A stretch of 64,000 nt of DNA. Origin: Holothuria scabra (taxonomy: Eukaryota; Echinodermata; Holothuroidea; Aspidochirotida; Holothuriidae). Where the stretch lies: contig CM074181.1 of the NCBI GenBank assembly GCA_037179385.1, positions 48,814,394 to 48,878,393 on the forward strand. The letters run 5' to 3'. The stretch's first letter is position 1. The number at the start of each line of letters is the position of its first letter. The notes beneath the pieces were generated by a model that saw nothing but the letters and a program-made list of their open reading frames with translations, was not told the origin of the DNA and made no database searches. Position numbers and translations under genes: made by a program. Shown one piece after another: positions 32,438 to 44,140 of this stretch.

Positions 32438-33801
32438 GTAAGTTTGGTTCAAAATTTTATTTACAAAGTGATGTTAAAACTGAAATTTGGTTTTGGTGAA
32501 GAAATTTCTAGACTGAAGGTGCATGACCCATGGAAGCGGGGAATGGTGGAGGGGGGGGGTGGGGGGCTGGGGGCTTTAGCCCCACTTTTTCTGCCGTAAG
32601 TATTTTGGGCGGTCTTACGTTACTGTTATATTGCTGATCATGTTAGGTCGCTTTGGTGGTCAGCCCCTACGCTTCAAAATATGCCCGCAACCCCTGAAGG
32701 TGTATAAGGAAGTTTAAGTATTTTGTGTAGTGTTGAATGATTCAGGTACTGTAATATTTATGTTCTATTTGGGAGTAGAAATTAGTCTAAGTATTAAATT
32801 AAACTGTTGTTGTCTAGGAATTCCTACATCACTCAAGCCAAATTCCAACCTACTTGTAATTTGACAAAATGGGATAAGGGAATGTACCCCCAGTGGGATT
32901 CCTTGCACCATATAGGCCTACAGACCCCTTTTCCCTTCCCACCCCTTCACTTGCTCATCAAATCCCATTAACTTCAAGATACATGTGCTACCCTGTAATA
33001 AAGTACAAACAGTGCCTATTGATTGTTGATAAATGGTGAGGATTGAAAGTTGCTTAATGCAGGCCATTGCTGTACCTCAGATGGGTCCATAGATGAGGAA
33101 CTGGTGACCATGGACACCTCCAACAGATAGTTTCAATTTTGCATTGACTCAATACATTTTTACACATTTAGGGTGCCTGGAATCTCCCCCAGGCCATTTT
33201 GCTCCCCTTCCCCTTCAATATCCCTGTCTGCATGGCCATGAGCCCGACCTCAAAAGTCGGTCTCAGATCCAGGGCTTCCCCTGGGTTTTGGCGAGTGTAA
33301 GGCAGTGTCATGAAAGCCCCCGGAAGCTCTCGCATTTTAGAAATTATGATTACTAGAATGAAGCTGGTAAACAGAAATACATACCGTGGAAAAAAATGTA
33401 AGATTTATCTACATCGGCTTATTAGCTTCCAAAATCCTTGAGAGTCGACTCTGTCCTTCCTGAAAGAATAATAATTATGGTACAGGTATGTATCGAGTTT
33501 GTTTGAGAGTTCAATTCAGGTAGAGCAAGGTTTGACTCAACCCCATAGGCATTTCAGATCACTTTGTTGAGTCATGATATTATTTTTCTTTAAGCATGGC
33601 ATAACACTTATATACAGACTCTATATGTACTGTATATTGTAGAAATTGGAACAGCTTCTATAGTAAGACTATGAGAGGATTTTGTAATTTTTTTTCAGTT
33701 TTTACTGTTGCAAATTTATGCAAACCTTTCATGATGAAATATGTTGCTGCATGCCTAAGACCATGTTCCAGAAGAAATTAATCATTGATAGTGACACAGA
33801 C
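32438..33801 (+). other. Intron 2, first part
   Basis: Noncoding. G-runs near 32550-32570 differ in length from the second copy (about 39477-39500). No further exon is recognised. A 70-codon frame at 33144-33356 has no splice or domain support. Confidence 0.4.
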
Positions 33802-34106
33802 TTAAAGGCCCAGTTCTCTCACCCCAAACAGTACCAATTCTCCTAACCTTTTTACTGAAGCCCCTCCCACAATTGTCTGAAATTCATACTCATCCATACA
33901 CAATCTCAGTTTATTGCTTCAGGGTGAGTATAGGAAAACTCAATTTATACAATCAAAACACTCTCAGTACCGTTCATGCTGTGTAATATAAGCTTTGGTG
34001 CTGTGCATTGTTTGAATTAGCTGTCAATCAAAGAACTGAGCCAATTGAGAATTTCAGTACCCGGGTACCATAATTGTGGTTTGGGGTGAGAGGTTTGGCC
34101 CTTTAA
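33802..34106 (+). mobile_element. Miniature element A, full length
   Basis: TTAA lies at 33802-33805 and 34103-34106. The left end is AGGCCCAGTTCTCTCACCCC and the right end is GGGGTGAGAGGTTTGGCCCT. All core blocks are intact, including AAAACACTCTCAGTACCG. A near-identical duplicate is at 40732-41036. Confidence 0.85.
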
Positions 34107-35235
34107 GAAGAAGAATAAAAGTAAAAAGGAAAAAAAAATTACCACTGTCCAACTTTTCCAGTAGCAGATTGCAGAATCTACATGGCCCATAGTACTTACC
34201 TCCTATGTAATCCCCACATACTTGCAACTTATACCTGGTAAACTAATAGCACCAAGAGAGAGTGTGCCCTTGCTCCCCACACGAGAGCAAGGACGCCCTC
34301 AGTCATCCTCTGCTCCCTTACCATCAGACAGTGGTCTACGCAACTGTGCAGGATAGGTTCATGTAGTGTACATGTACTGTATGCTTCATGTTAGACAATG
34401 GTATAGGCAAAAGTGCCAAGACATGCTGAAGAAAATCATATTTTAAACAGAAAGCGTATACAGTATAGACCTAAAGCTCACAAATATATTGCAAATTGTT
34501 GCATTATAGGGTCTTTTGCACATGCCTTGCATATATTTTCGATTTTTTTTTTGTCCAAGTGGATTATTTTACCTTTTTTAGAACTCGATCTTGCTTTGTG
34601 GAAAGAATGTACTTCTGACTAGCCTAGGAAACATTTGCAGAAAGTAGTAGCTAGCTCCCTTGTCAATCAAACCACATAATTTTGGCTAAAATTTATTAGG
34701 TTGGGGAGCTAGAAACTTTGTGTTTTTAAGTTTTCCTAATTCTAAGAATTGTCACTGTAGAGTATTGTCACTTCATAATTTTTTCCACCCATGTTGCACT
34801 CATACAGTGAACTTTGTTTTGTGAGATTCCTAGGGCTTAATCAAAGCCACCAGGTAAACACAATGCAGAATAAATGTTAACATTTCAGCCAATCACACAT
34901 ATAGTGTTAGTATACATGACAGTACTAACTGGGAAATCTAAAGGCTATTGGTTCAGGTCTTCTAATGAGATTTATTCAACATTTAACTGATGTTTTTCTC
35001 AACAATTATCATTTTGTGGCAGCTTTTGAAATGATCTTGTGAGTTATGCATAATTATTTCTTCGTTCATTTAGAATTACCCACAGATTTAAAACCACGAC
35101 CTCATAAATTCTGGCTTCCTGCCTATGTTTTTAGGAATGTGACTGTGACATGATTTAGTATGAGGCAGTGATTACAGCATTTTTGGTGAGGTAGTCTTAA
35201 AAAGCTGTGAGGTGGCTGCCCCCTCTGCAATATAT
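34107..35235 (+). other. Intronic spacer
   Basis: AT-rich. A short inverted repeat GCCCTTGCTCC ... GAGAGCAAGGACGCCC lies near 34265-34300. No gene or known element is recognised. Confidence 0.35.
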
Positions 35236-35470
35236 TAGCTTAGTTAGATAGTTTTTCGGCCCAGTTTCCAACCAATTGGTTCAAGTCAACCCTGCTGCAG
35301 CCTTTTTCCCAGTTGTGGCTCACTGGCTTCTTTTCCCTACTCCATTGCATACTGAGCACCAAGCACAAAAGCAGTAGGTTCCATTATTATAAAGTCTTCA
35401 GTATGACCCGGCCAGGACTTGAACTTTCAACCTCCTGACTGCAAGTCTGATGCTCTAACCCCTGTATGAA
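35236..35470 (-). mobile_element. tRNA-derived SINE, near full length, reverse
   Basis: Read on the minus strand, the head is GGTTAGAGCATCAGACTTGC followed by AGTTCAAGTCCTGGCC, with A-box-like and B-box promoter elements. The body GTCATACTGAAGACTTTATA, AATGGAGTAGGGAAAAG and tail CAATTGGTTGGAAACTGGGC then follow, ending in AACTAAGCTAA. This is the best copy in the window. A duplicate is at 42166-42400. Confidence 0.85.
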
Positions 35471-35597
35471 ATAGAATCCTTTCTTGATGCAAATGTTTAA
35501 ATCATGTGCCCTAAAATTACTCAACTTGAACAGGTTTTTCCAAGAATATAAAACATTAACTAACATACAGTATCTGGTTTTACCAGATAAGATTTCA

Positions 35598-35697
35598 NNN
35601 NNNNNNNNNNNNNNNNNNNNNNNNNNNNNNNNNNNNNNNNNNNNNNNNNNNNNNNNNNNNNNNNNNNNNNNNNNNNNNNNNNNNNNNNNNNNNNNNN
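35598..35697. other. Assembly gap of exactly 100 N
   Basis: A run of 100 Ns, a conventional placeholder for a gap of unknown size. It sits precisely between the two copies of the 6.84-kb segment. Confidence 0.99.
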
Positions 35698-35740
35698 GGG
35701 ATGACAAACAGGGAGGCTTTTATTTGTTAGGCCTGCCAGT

Positions 35741-36045
35741 TTAAAGGCAGTCATTCGTCACCCTAAACTGCAGTTTCAGTATACATATATCAAAACTCTC
35801 AATTGTTACAGCTCTTTGATTGGCATCTCATTCAAACAATGCATCATAGCTAAATTACACAGCATGGGCACTGAGAGTGTCTTGATTACACATTATGGAC
35901 TTGTATGACCACTGGGACAAGACATGAAGCAATAAACAAGGATTGTGTCTGGATAAAGATGAGTTTTAGATAAATGTGGGAGGGTCTAGAAGTAAGTAGG
36001 TTGGGAGAATTGGAACTGGTTGGGATGATGAAAATATGCCTTTAA
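35741..36045 (-). mobile_element. Miniature element A, duplicate of 28801-29105
   Basis: TTAA lies at 35741-35744 and 36042-36045. The sequence is nearly identical to the first copy, with a T-to-G change in GGAACTGGTTGGG. Confidence 0.8.
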
Positions 36046-36650
36046 GTGGTTACTTGGAGTTTTTTTAAATGTCCTTTACCTTAGATAATTGAATTCCTAA
36101 TATAAAAAAAAAATGTGTAAACTTGCATACAAATTGCTGTAAAAAGTTAATGGCCCTTTTTATCAGAGTCATTTACTTGAAAATATTCCATATGGCAATG
36201 AAAAAAAGGAACCACTAAATTCATTCAAATTTCCAGATAGAGTGTTAAATTCTTGCCCTATTTTGGTACTATGGTGATATATGGTTTATGTCTTAACCAG
36301 CTTTACAGTAGTGTGGTAATTCGTTGGCATATTGTTGGATATGTTGTGAGAAACACAAACTGAGCTCAGCGCATAGTGTACAGCATTGCCTTGTTTTCAT
36401 GTAGTGCATGAAAATCACTGATCTTTGAAGATCGCTTCGAGTGTAAATATTTCAAACAAAAGGTAGAGCAATGAATTTATTTTGCACCTGCATACCTTTT
36501 CTATTACTATTAGACAGTTTATTTACTGCCAAATGATCAACTGACAAGTAAAGTTCTGACCAGGTCATAAACTACAGTGACTGCCCTATATTCCGACACC
36601 CCCTAGGTTCTAGCAATTCCTAAATTCATCTACCACTGAATTGTTGGAAC

Positions 36651-36912
36651 TTAAAGGGCAGGAGCAGTCATCCCAAATTGAAGAAGTGTAGTAGACTGTG
36701 CAGTTTCATGATTGGGTATTGGGAATCATGTGACAATGTTTTTTTCTCTTCAAATGTGAAATTTACCAGAAATAACTACTTGGTTTACCTTGAATATGCA
36801 ATAGTTAAGTCATAAAATGTAATGAAAGATACTTTGAAGAGGAATAAGATGAAAGTTGTGTTATTTAGCTTTTTCTTCAAAATAAGTTTGGGGGGACTGC
36901 TCTTTACCTTTA
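36651..36912 (+). mobile_element. Miniature element E, duplicate of 29729-29991
   Basis: TTAA lies at 36651-36654 and 36909-36912, with the same termini as the first copy. Several single-base differences occur (for example AATAGTTAAGTC versus AATTGTTAAATC). Confidence 0.8.
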
Positions 36913-37884
36913 AGAGTGTTGGAATGAAGCCTGATGTGTTGGAAAGTAATGGATTTTTTGGAACATAGGGGTGTCAGAATTTAAGGGTGTCAAATATAGG
37001 GCTGTACCTAAAACTACTATAGCATTTTTCTCGTACAGTACATATACAGCCCTTCTCACCCTTGTTTCATAGTGCCAGAGGTGCAAATCACTTAATTGTG
37101 GTTTAGCTGTCTTGCATCTTTATCCCCATCAATCTCCATGAATTTAAAAATTCAGTTCTAAAAATAATTTGTTACTTGATTACAAAATACATTCACCACT
37201 ACTTGCCTCAAATCACTGTGAGGAGTGTCTTTATTTGCACACTTACATAAAGAATGAAGAACTCAATACTAAAGTTTCATAAGTACCACACCTCTAAATT
37301 TCTTAAGAAGCGTGATTTTTAGCGTACCTGCAAAATCTAAAACTCAAGGCCTGAAGGTGTACTATTAAATTCTGATTTGAAAGGTAGGGGGCTGCATTTT
37401 GTCTTTAAGTATCAAGCAATAGCTACACTAAATTCAGTTTAAGCACTTGTAACTAACTGCAGACAATAAAATATTCAGATAAATTCATACAGTACAATAC
37501 TGTAGCACATCTTTATACCATACGTGATTTCGAAATAAGGTGATAGAACTTGGAAGTGTGCCATTACGTACACTATTTGTAATATAGTTTACTGAGCCTT
37601 TCACCAAATTCTGTGTAACTTTTTAAACCCATTGACCATTGCCCTGGGGCTATACCTTTCAGATACTCCCCATGAATAGAACAGGAAATACTAGGTCACT
37701 TTTGAAAGACGGCAAAAAATTGTCAAACAAAAAAATAGACACAGAAGATTAAATTTCGCTGAAGTAAAAAGATGGGAACCTATCAAGGCACTTTCATATT
37801 TTTTTTTCATATGTATTTTATTCATATTGTTTGCTACATGTATTTAGAGAATCATTCTTGCCTTTTCTTTTTTTTTTTTTGCAG

Positions 37885-37942
37885 TTTCATGGTACAGGAA
37901 TATCTTTAGAATGTCAACAAAGTCTGGAAATCCCTAACCAAG
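37885..37942 (+). CDS. Duplicate of exon 1
   Basis: Same 58-nt exon with the same acceptor (TTTTTTGCAG) and donor (AAG|GTGAGT) as 30960-31017. If the segment duplication is an assembly artefact, this is the allelic version of exon 1, not an additional exon. As copy 2 is contiguous with exon 3, this is the copy to use in a gene model. Confidence 0.7.
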
Positions 37943-38936
37943 GTGAGTCATGTAATAGTTTTTAACAGGGTTTTCATCAAGGGTTTAAAGGGTGGATGGA
38001 GACAAAAAGGGGTCCCCTTTCCAGAAGAATGTTGGTTATCCTCTTTTTTTCATTTCCATAACAATAATGAAAAAAATGTCAGTAACTCAATATTTTGAAG
38101 TTCTTATTTAAGAAGAGGACACCTTGGCAGCAATGTTCAACATATGCATAAGGCAGGGGGGCACTCGCCCTCACAATTCTTGAAAAAAACAGCTAGTCCA
38201 TTTGGGCAAAACATGAGCAAAAACATGAAAAATGGTGCCATTATTCGAGCAAAAATTGCTCTTGCTCCTTCAAAAGAATTACTCCCTGTACGCTTATGAT
38301 GTTCAAGCTTGCATGTAATAAATTATTGCCTTTGAAACGCTTCCAATTGCACCAGTTTAGGGGCCTTTAAGCATGCTATTGCCCATCCAAACCCACCTGT
38401 AGCTTTGGCCAAGTGCAGCATTGATCTGTTTGGACTTCAGGTTTGGCAGCAATAGATCCCCCCTTTTTGGCATCTCTGGCAGAATCCCTGGTAGAGATAC
38501 CTTTAGGTGAGTAATTTGCTTGCATCAGTGGGGTAACCGCAGAGGGGTCAGAACCCCCCATGACCCAATTACCTTGCAATGCATAAAACACCTAAAATTT
38601 TCTCTCTATCCGTAGACTTTTCCCTCATGTCGTATCTCCAAACCCCCCATGACACCAACCCCCCCCTCCTCCCTGACACAATCTTGGCTATATGCGCTTG
38701 GCTTGCATGAGTCTGTAACGTAACGTTTCTATACGGTGGCCACACAGGCCATCAATGGACAACTGCATGTCTAGCTGGAACAGATGCTTGCCAACTGCAA
38801 CTGGCATGTCAGCAAAGAGCAAACTGCAGGACTATACCAATCAGCATGATCAAAATTTAATACAACTTCCATAGAAAACATTTGAAATTAGAAAATATTC
38901 TTTCATGTTTGAAGGAATAAAATGGTATTCAGTGTT

Positions 38937-39157
38937 TTAAAGTGGAGTTGACTGTCCTGCTTTATGATTTGGCTCTTGAGCGTTGTAAGAAAATATTTTT
39001 TCTCCTCAAATATGAAAATTTCTATTAGTTTCTGAGAAGATGCAGTAACAATTGTCCTAAAATATTATGAAGATACTCTGAAAAGAAACAGGAAGAAAAT
39101 TGTGAAATTTATCTGTTGCTTCAAAACAAGATTAACACATCAGCTCTTGTCCTTTAC
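38937..39157 (+). mobile_element. Miniature element E, duplicate of 32010-32231
   Basis: Same decayed copy upstream of the duplicated exon 2. Confidence 0.6.
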
Positions 39158-39192
39158 ATTCCAAAAGAGAATTATTTTGCCTCCCAATACAG

Positions 39193-39363
39193 ATGGCGAG
39201 TGTCTTCCTGTACCAACAGAACACCAAGCAAACAGTGGCGGTCAAGTTGAATTGGTGGACGTTGAAATCATGTACCAAGTGAGATGTCCATCACAGCCAG
39301 AAAGTGACTGTAAATTGTCATCTGGCCGTAACTATATTGGACTGAATATAACATTTAACATCA
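39193..39363 (+). CDS. Duplicate of exon 2
   Basis: 171 nt with the same splice sites (CCCAATACAG and ATCA|GTAAGT). No difference from 32267-32437 was noticed, although the surrounding introns differ at scattered positions. Being symmetric phase 1, two tandem copies would splice in frame, so a gene predictor could create a false internal domain repeat. Confidence 0.75.
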
Positions 39364-40731
39364 GTAAGTTTGGTTCAAAATTTTATTTACAAAGTGATGT
39401 TAAAACTGAAATTTGGTTTTGGTGAAGAAATTTCTAGACTGAAGGTGCATGACCCATGGAAGCGGGGAATGGTGGAGGGGGGGGGTGGGGTGGGGGCTGG
39501 GGGCTTTAGCCCCACTTTTTCTGCCGTAAGTATTTTGGGCGGTCTTACGTTACTGTTATATTGCTGATCATGTTAGGTCGCTTTGGTGGTCAGCCCCTAC
39601 GCTTCAAAATATGCCCGCAACCCCTGAAGGTGTATAAGGAAGTTTAAGTATTTTGTGTAGTGTTGAATGATTCAGGTACTGTAATATTTATGTTCTATTT
39701 GGGAGTAGAAATTAGTCTAAGTATTAAATTAAACTGTTGTTGTCTAGGAATTCCTACATCACTCAAGCCAAATTCCAACCTACTTGTAATTTGACAAAAT
39801 GGGATAAGGGAATGTACCCCCAGTGGGATTCCTTGCACCATATAGGCCTACAGACCCCTTTTCCCTTCCCACCCCTTCACTTGCTCATCAAATCCCATTA
39901 ACTTCAAGATACATGTGCTACCCTGTAATAAAGTACAAACAGTGCCTATTGATTGTTGATAAATGGTGAGGATTGAAAGTTGCTAAATGCAGGCCATTGC
40001 TGTACCTCAGATGGGTCCATAGATGAGGAACTGGTGACCATGGACACCTCCAACAGATAGTTTCAATTTTGCATTGACTCAATACATTTTTACACATTTA
40101 GGGTGCCTGGAATCTCCCCCAGGCCATTTTGCTCCCCTTCCCCTTCAATATCCCTGTCTGCATGGCCATGAGCCCGACCTCAAAAGTCGGTCTCAGATCC
40201 AGGGCTTCCCCTGGGTTTTGGCGAGTGTAAGGCAGTGTCATGAAAGCCCCTGGAAGCTCTCGCATTTTAGAAATTATGATTACTAGAATGAAGCTGGTAA
40301 ACAGAAATACATACCGTGGAAAAAAATGTAAGATTTATCTACATCGGCTTATTAGCTTCCAAAATCCTTGAGAGTCGACTCTGTCCTTCCTGAAAGAATA
40401 ATAATTATGGTACAGGTATGTATCGAGTTTGTTTGAGAGTTCAATTCAGGTAGAGCAAGGTTTGACTCAACCCCATAGGCATTTCAGATCACTTTGTTGA
40501 GTCATGATATTATTTTTCTTTAAGCATGGCATAACACTTATATACAGACTCTATATGTACTGTATATTGTAGAAATTGGAACAGCTTCTATAGTAAGACT
40601 ATGAGAGGATTTTGTAATTTTTTTTCAGTTTTTACTGTTGCAAATTTATGCAAACCTTTCATGATGAAATATGTTGCTGCATGCCTAAGACCATGTTCCA
40701 GAAGAAATTAATCATTGATAGTGACACAGAC

Positions 40732-41036
40732 TTAAAGGCCCAGTTCTCTCACCCCAAACAGTACCAATTCTCCTAACCTTTTTACTGAAGCCCCTCCCAC
40801 AATTGTCTGAAATTCATACTCATCCATACACAATCTCAGTTTATTGCTTCAGGGTGAGTATAGGAAAACTCAATTTATACAATCAAAACACTCTCAGTAC
40901 CGTTCATGCTGTGTAATATAAGCTTTGGTGCTGTGCATTGTTTGAATTAGCTGTCAATCAAAGAACTGAGCCAATTGAGAATTTCGGTACCCGGGTACCA
41001 TAATTGTAGTTTGGGGTGAGAGGTTTGGCCCTTTAA
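40732..41036 (+). mobile_element. Miniature element A, duplicate of 33802-34106
   Basis: TTAA lies at 40732-40735 and 41033-41036. It differs from the first copy at a few bases near the right end (TTTCGGTACCC versus TTTCAGTACCC). Confidence 0.85.
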
Positions 41037-42165
41037 GAAGAAGAATAAAAGTAAAAAGGAAAAAAAAATTACCACTGTCCAACTTTTCCAGTAGCAGATT
41101 GCAGAATCTACATGGCCCATAGTACTTACCTCCTATGTAATCCCCACTTACTTGCAACTTATACCTGGTAAACTAATAGCACCAAGAGAGAGTGTGCCCT
41201 TGCTCCCCACACGAGAGCAAGGACGCCCTCAGTCATCCTCTGCTCCCTTACCATCAGACAGTGGTCTACGCAACTGTGCAGGATAGGTTCATGTAGTGTA
41301 CATGTACTGTATGCTTCATGTTAGACAATGGTATAGGCAAAAGTGCCAAGACATGCTGAAGAAAATCATATTTTAAACAGAAAGCGTATACAGTATAGAC
41401 CTAAAGCTCACAAATATATTGCAAATTGTTGCATTATAGGGTCTTTTGCACATGCCTTGCATATATTTTCGATTTTTTTTTTGTCCAAGTGGATTATTTT
41501 ACCTTTTTTAGAACTCGATCTTGCTTTGTGGAAAGAATGTACTTCTGACTAGCCTAGGAAACATTTGCAGAAAGTAGTAGCTAGCTCCCTTGTCAATCAA
41601 ACCACACAATTTTGGCTAAAATTTATTAGGTTGGGGAGCTAGAAACTTTGTGTTTTTAAGTTTTCCTAATTCTAAGAATTGTCACTGTAGAGTATTGTCA
41701 CTTCATAATTTTTTCCACCCATGTTGCACTCATACAGTGAACTTTGTTTTGTGAGATTCCTAGGGCTTAATCAAAGCCACCAGGTAAACACAATGCAGAA
41801 TAAATGTTAACATTTCAGCCAATCACACATATAGTGTTAGTATACATGACAGTACTAACTGGGAAATCTAAAGGCTATTGGTTCAGGTCTTCTAATGAGA
41901 TTTATTCAACATTTAACTGATGTTTTTCTCAACAATTATCATTTTGTGGCAGCTTTTGAAATGATCTTGTGAGTTATGCATAATTATTTCTTCGTTCATT
42001 TAGAATAACCCACAGATTTAAAACCACGACCTCATAAATTCTGGCTTCCTGCCTATGTTTTTAGGAATGTGACTGTGACATGATTTAGTATGAGGCAGTG
42101 ATTACAGCATTTTCGGTGAGGTAGTCTTAAAAAGCTGTGAGGTGGCTGCCCCCTCTGCAATATAT

Positions 42166-42400
42166 TAGCTTAGTTAGATAGTTTTTCGGCCCAGTTTCCA
42201 ACCAATTGGTTCAAGTCAACCCTGCTGCAGCCTTTTTCCCAGTTGTGGCTCACTGGCTTCTTTTCCCTACTCCATTGCATACTGAGCACCAAGCACAAAA
42301 GCAGTAGGTTCCATTATTATAAAGTCTTCAGTATGACCCGGCCAGGACTTGAACTTTCAACCTCCTGACTGCAAGTCTGATGCTCTAACCCCTGTATGAA
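42166..42400 (-). mobile_element. SINE, duplicate of 35236-35470
   Basis: Same minus-strand SINE as in copy 1, with head, body and tail in identical order. Confidence 0.85.
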
Positions 42401-42554
42401 ATAGAATCCTTTCTTGATGCAAATGTTTAAATCATGTGCCCTAAAATTACTCAACTTGAACAGGTTTTTCCAAGAATATAAAACATTAACCAACATACAG
42501 TATCTGGTTTTACCAGATAAGTTTTCAGCAATCATAGGAATTATTAGTCAGAAT

Positions 42555-42930
42555 TTATAATAATAATAATAATGATCAAAATAATGATAATGGTTATGAT
42601 AATCTTATATAGCGCTAAATCCAATTGTTCGAAAGCATAGTTCAAAGCGCTTTACAACACAACACACAAATTACGCTAGTCATAGGAGTGCAAAAAATGG
42701 TAAGTTTTAAGTCTTGTCTTAAAAATTGCAAAGCTGGTGCTCTGTTTTACATTCAGTGGTAAATTGTTCCACAGTAGAGGTGCAGAATTTATGCCACAAA
42801 TCAAACTTTGAAAGCTAATTGCAAGGGAATGGGGACTAGCCCAGGGTGCTCCATGGTGTTTTCTACCACGTGAAAAGATATGTTTTCCCTCTTTGAAGAT
42901 TAAAAATTAATTGTTGCCTAATTGTAGTGT
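42555..42930 (-). pseudogene. LINE 3' end, 5'-truncated, reverse strand
   Basis: On the minus strand an open stretch reads SFQSLICGINSAPLLWNNLP then LNVKQSTSFAIFKTRLKTYH and FLHSYD before a stop. This is the conserved C-terminal tail of CR1/L2-like LINE polymerases (a LWNxLP block followed by FKxxLKTY). It is followed by a short 3' UTR with AAAGCGCTTTGAA and GCGCTATATAAGAT and an (ATT)n tail (42560-42575 on the plus strand). Such 5'-truncated tails arise from incomplete target-primed reverse transcription. The polymerase catalytic core is absent. It starts only about 30 bp beyond the end of the duplicated segment. Confidence 0.85.
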
Positions 42931-43881
42931 AATATATATGTCTCTCTATTATAGTATATCTTGCTAACTATGTAAGCATTCATAGTGATATGCATATCTT
43001 CTCAAAAACTTGGATCTAATTGGTCGCATTACAGTGGTGACACTGAGACTTTCTAGAAAGAACTGTACATCAATATAAACCTAAAAAGGAGGCTCAGTGA
43101 CTAGAATCTTTTTTAACAGTTCTTATAGGTGAGCCAGTGGGTTCGCCTACCAATCAAAAAAAAAATTTCTATATAGAGAGCCAAGTATAAACGCCACATA
43201 TTATTCCTACTGAAAAAAGCTGCAGGTATTTATTTAAATTTTCAGCTGTCCTTGTTTGCAATGGGTTGCTCTGCTTTTCTCTTTTCTAAAAAAGTCAGTA
43301 TTTATATGTCGTATGACTAACTGCCACTAAAGCGGGTGCTAAGCTGTTAATATTCTTGTTTCAATTATTTCCATAGTTCACACATCCTGTAATTACACAG
43401 TAGTATATTCATTTATTTAAACATCAACTGAAGAAAGTCTGTTTTTTATTGACATTTCTGTTATGTCACCGCTAAATTGTTGTGCTAAAGTGTATCAATA
43501 TTTATTTTATTTGTAATAAATTGATCAGAAACAGGCAGCAGCTGCCATTCTGAATCCATTGTGTGTTATGATTGAAATTTTAACAAAATTTGTTAAAGAT
43601 GAAATAAAAGTATAATGTAGGTTTCAGTTTATCTAATATTTAATTATTTATGGCTTTCAAAACTTCCTCTCGCCATCACGTCTGCAGTGGAAGAACTTGA
43701 AAAAGGAAACAGCCCAAAGTATGCAAAACAGAAAGGGGAAATTGCTAGGAATGGGTGGATTTAAATAAATATGCAACTTTCCATCCTTCAACTTAAGACT
43801 TATATTAACCTTGAGTTGTTACATGATCAAACTTGCAGTCGGTTCTTTCTGAAGGGCATAACATTCTTTTAATTTGTTCAG
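42931..43881 (+). other. Intron 2, last part
   Basis: AT-rich, noncoding, no recognised element. The frame that contains exon 3 opens a little before it (an in-frame ATG at 43833), but the CTTTTAATTTGTTCAG acceptor is a better boundary than that ATG. Confidence 0.4.
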
Positions 43882-44018
43882 CTGCAGGAAGTGTAGAAGG
43901 CATCCAGTTTAACTTGCAAACAGTAGAGGGGGAAGTGAAACCCATCGTCGGGACTTTGAAGAAAAGTTGTCATAACCTTAATTTTAGTGGCGTTTTAACC
44001 GCAGATATGGCCAATGAC
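43882..44018 (+). CDS. Exon 3 of unknown, probably extracellular protein
   Basis: Acceptor CTTTTAATTTGTTCAG and donor AATGAC|GTAAGT bracket 137 nt. With the single base carried from exon 2, the translation is TAGSVEGIQFNLQTVEGEVK, then PIVGTLKKSCHNLNFSGVLT and ADMAND, ending in phase 0. NFS is a third N-glycosylation sequon. The in-frame joins at both internal junctions are the main support for a real gene. An alternative acceptor six bases later (CTGCAG|GAA) would also keep the frame. The next intron holds a 1.66-kb transposon starting about 120 bp downstream. Confidence 0.75.
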
Positions 44019-44140
44019 GTAAGTTAAAATTGTTATATGATGATCTTTGCTGTATGTAGACTGTCAGTCATCTGAAAAAGATAAAACTTTAAAAGAAAGA
44101 TCCAAGGTCAAAGTTTTGATTTTTTCAAAGAGTAGGCCTA

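Larger units (their letters stand above)
28758..35597 (+). repeat. 6.84-kb direct duplication, copy 1 (ends at assembly gap)
   Basis: The sequence from GGGATGACAAACAGGG at 28758 to the base before the N block is repeated at 35698-42527 with a few dozen visible substitutions and small indels (for example a ~20-bp indel near 29360/36305, and T versus G near 29060/36000). The copy ends exactly where the Ns begin. It contains an A element, two E elements, a SINE and two exons. Confidence 0.95.
35698..42527 (+). repeat. 6.83-kb direct duplication, copy 2 (begins at assembly gap)
   Basis: It starts GGGATGACAAAC immediately after the Ns and matches 28758-35597 through ACCAGATAAG at about 42520. It then continues into sequence absent from copy 1. 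Copy 1's left flank is likewise absent here. This arrangement is expected if two overlapping contigs, one per haplotype, were joined without merging. Confidence 0.95.

Noticed and set aside
28758..42527. Recent segmental duplication of a gene
   Set aside because: Kept only as a less likely alternative, because both copies terminate exactly at the N block and share no flanks.
43833..43881. ATG at 43833 as a gene start leading into exon 3
   Set aside because: A good splice acceptor at 43881 in the phase demanded by exon 2 explains the reading frame better than an isolated start codon.
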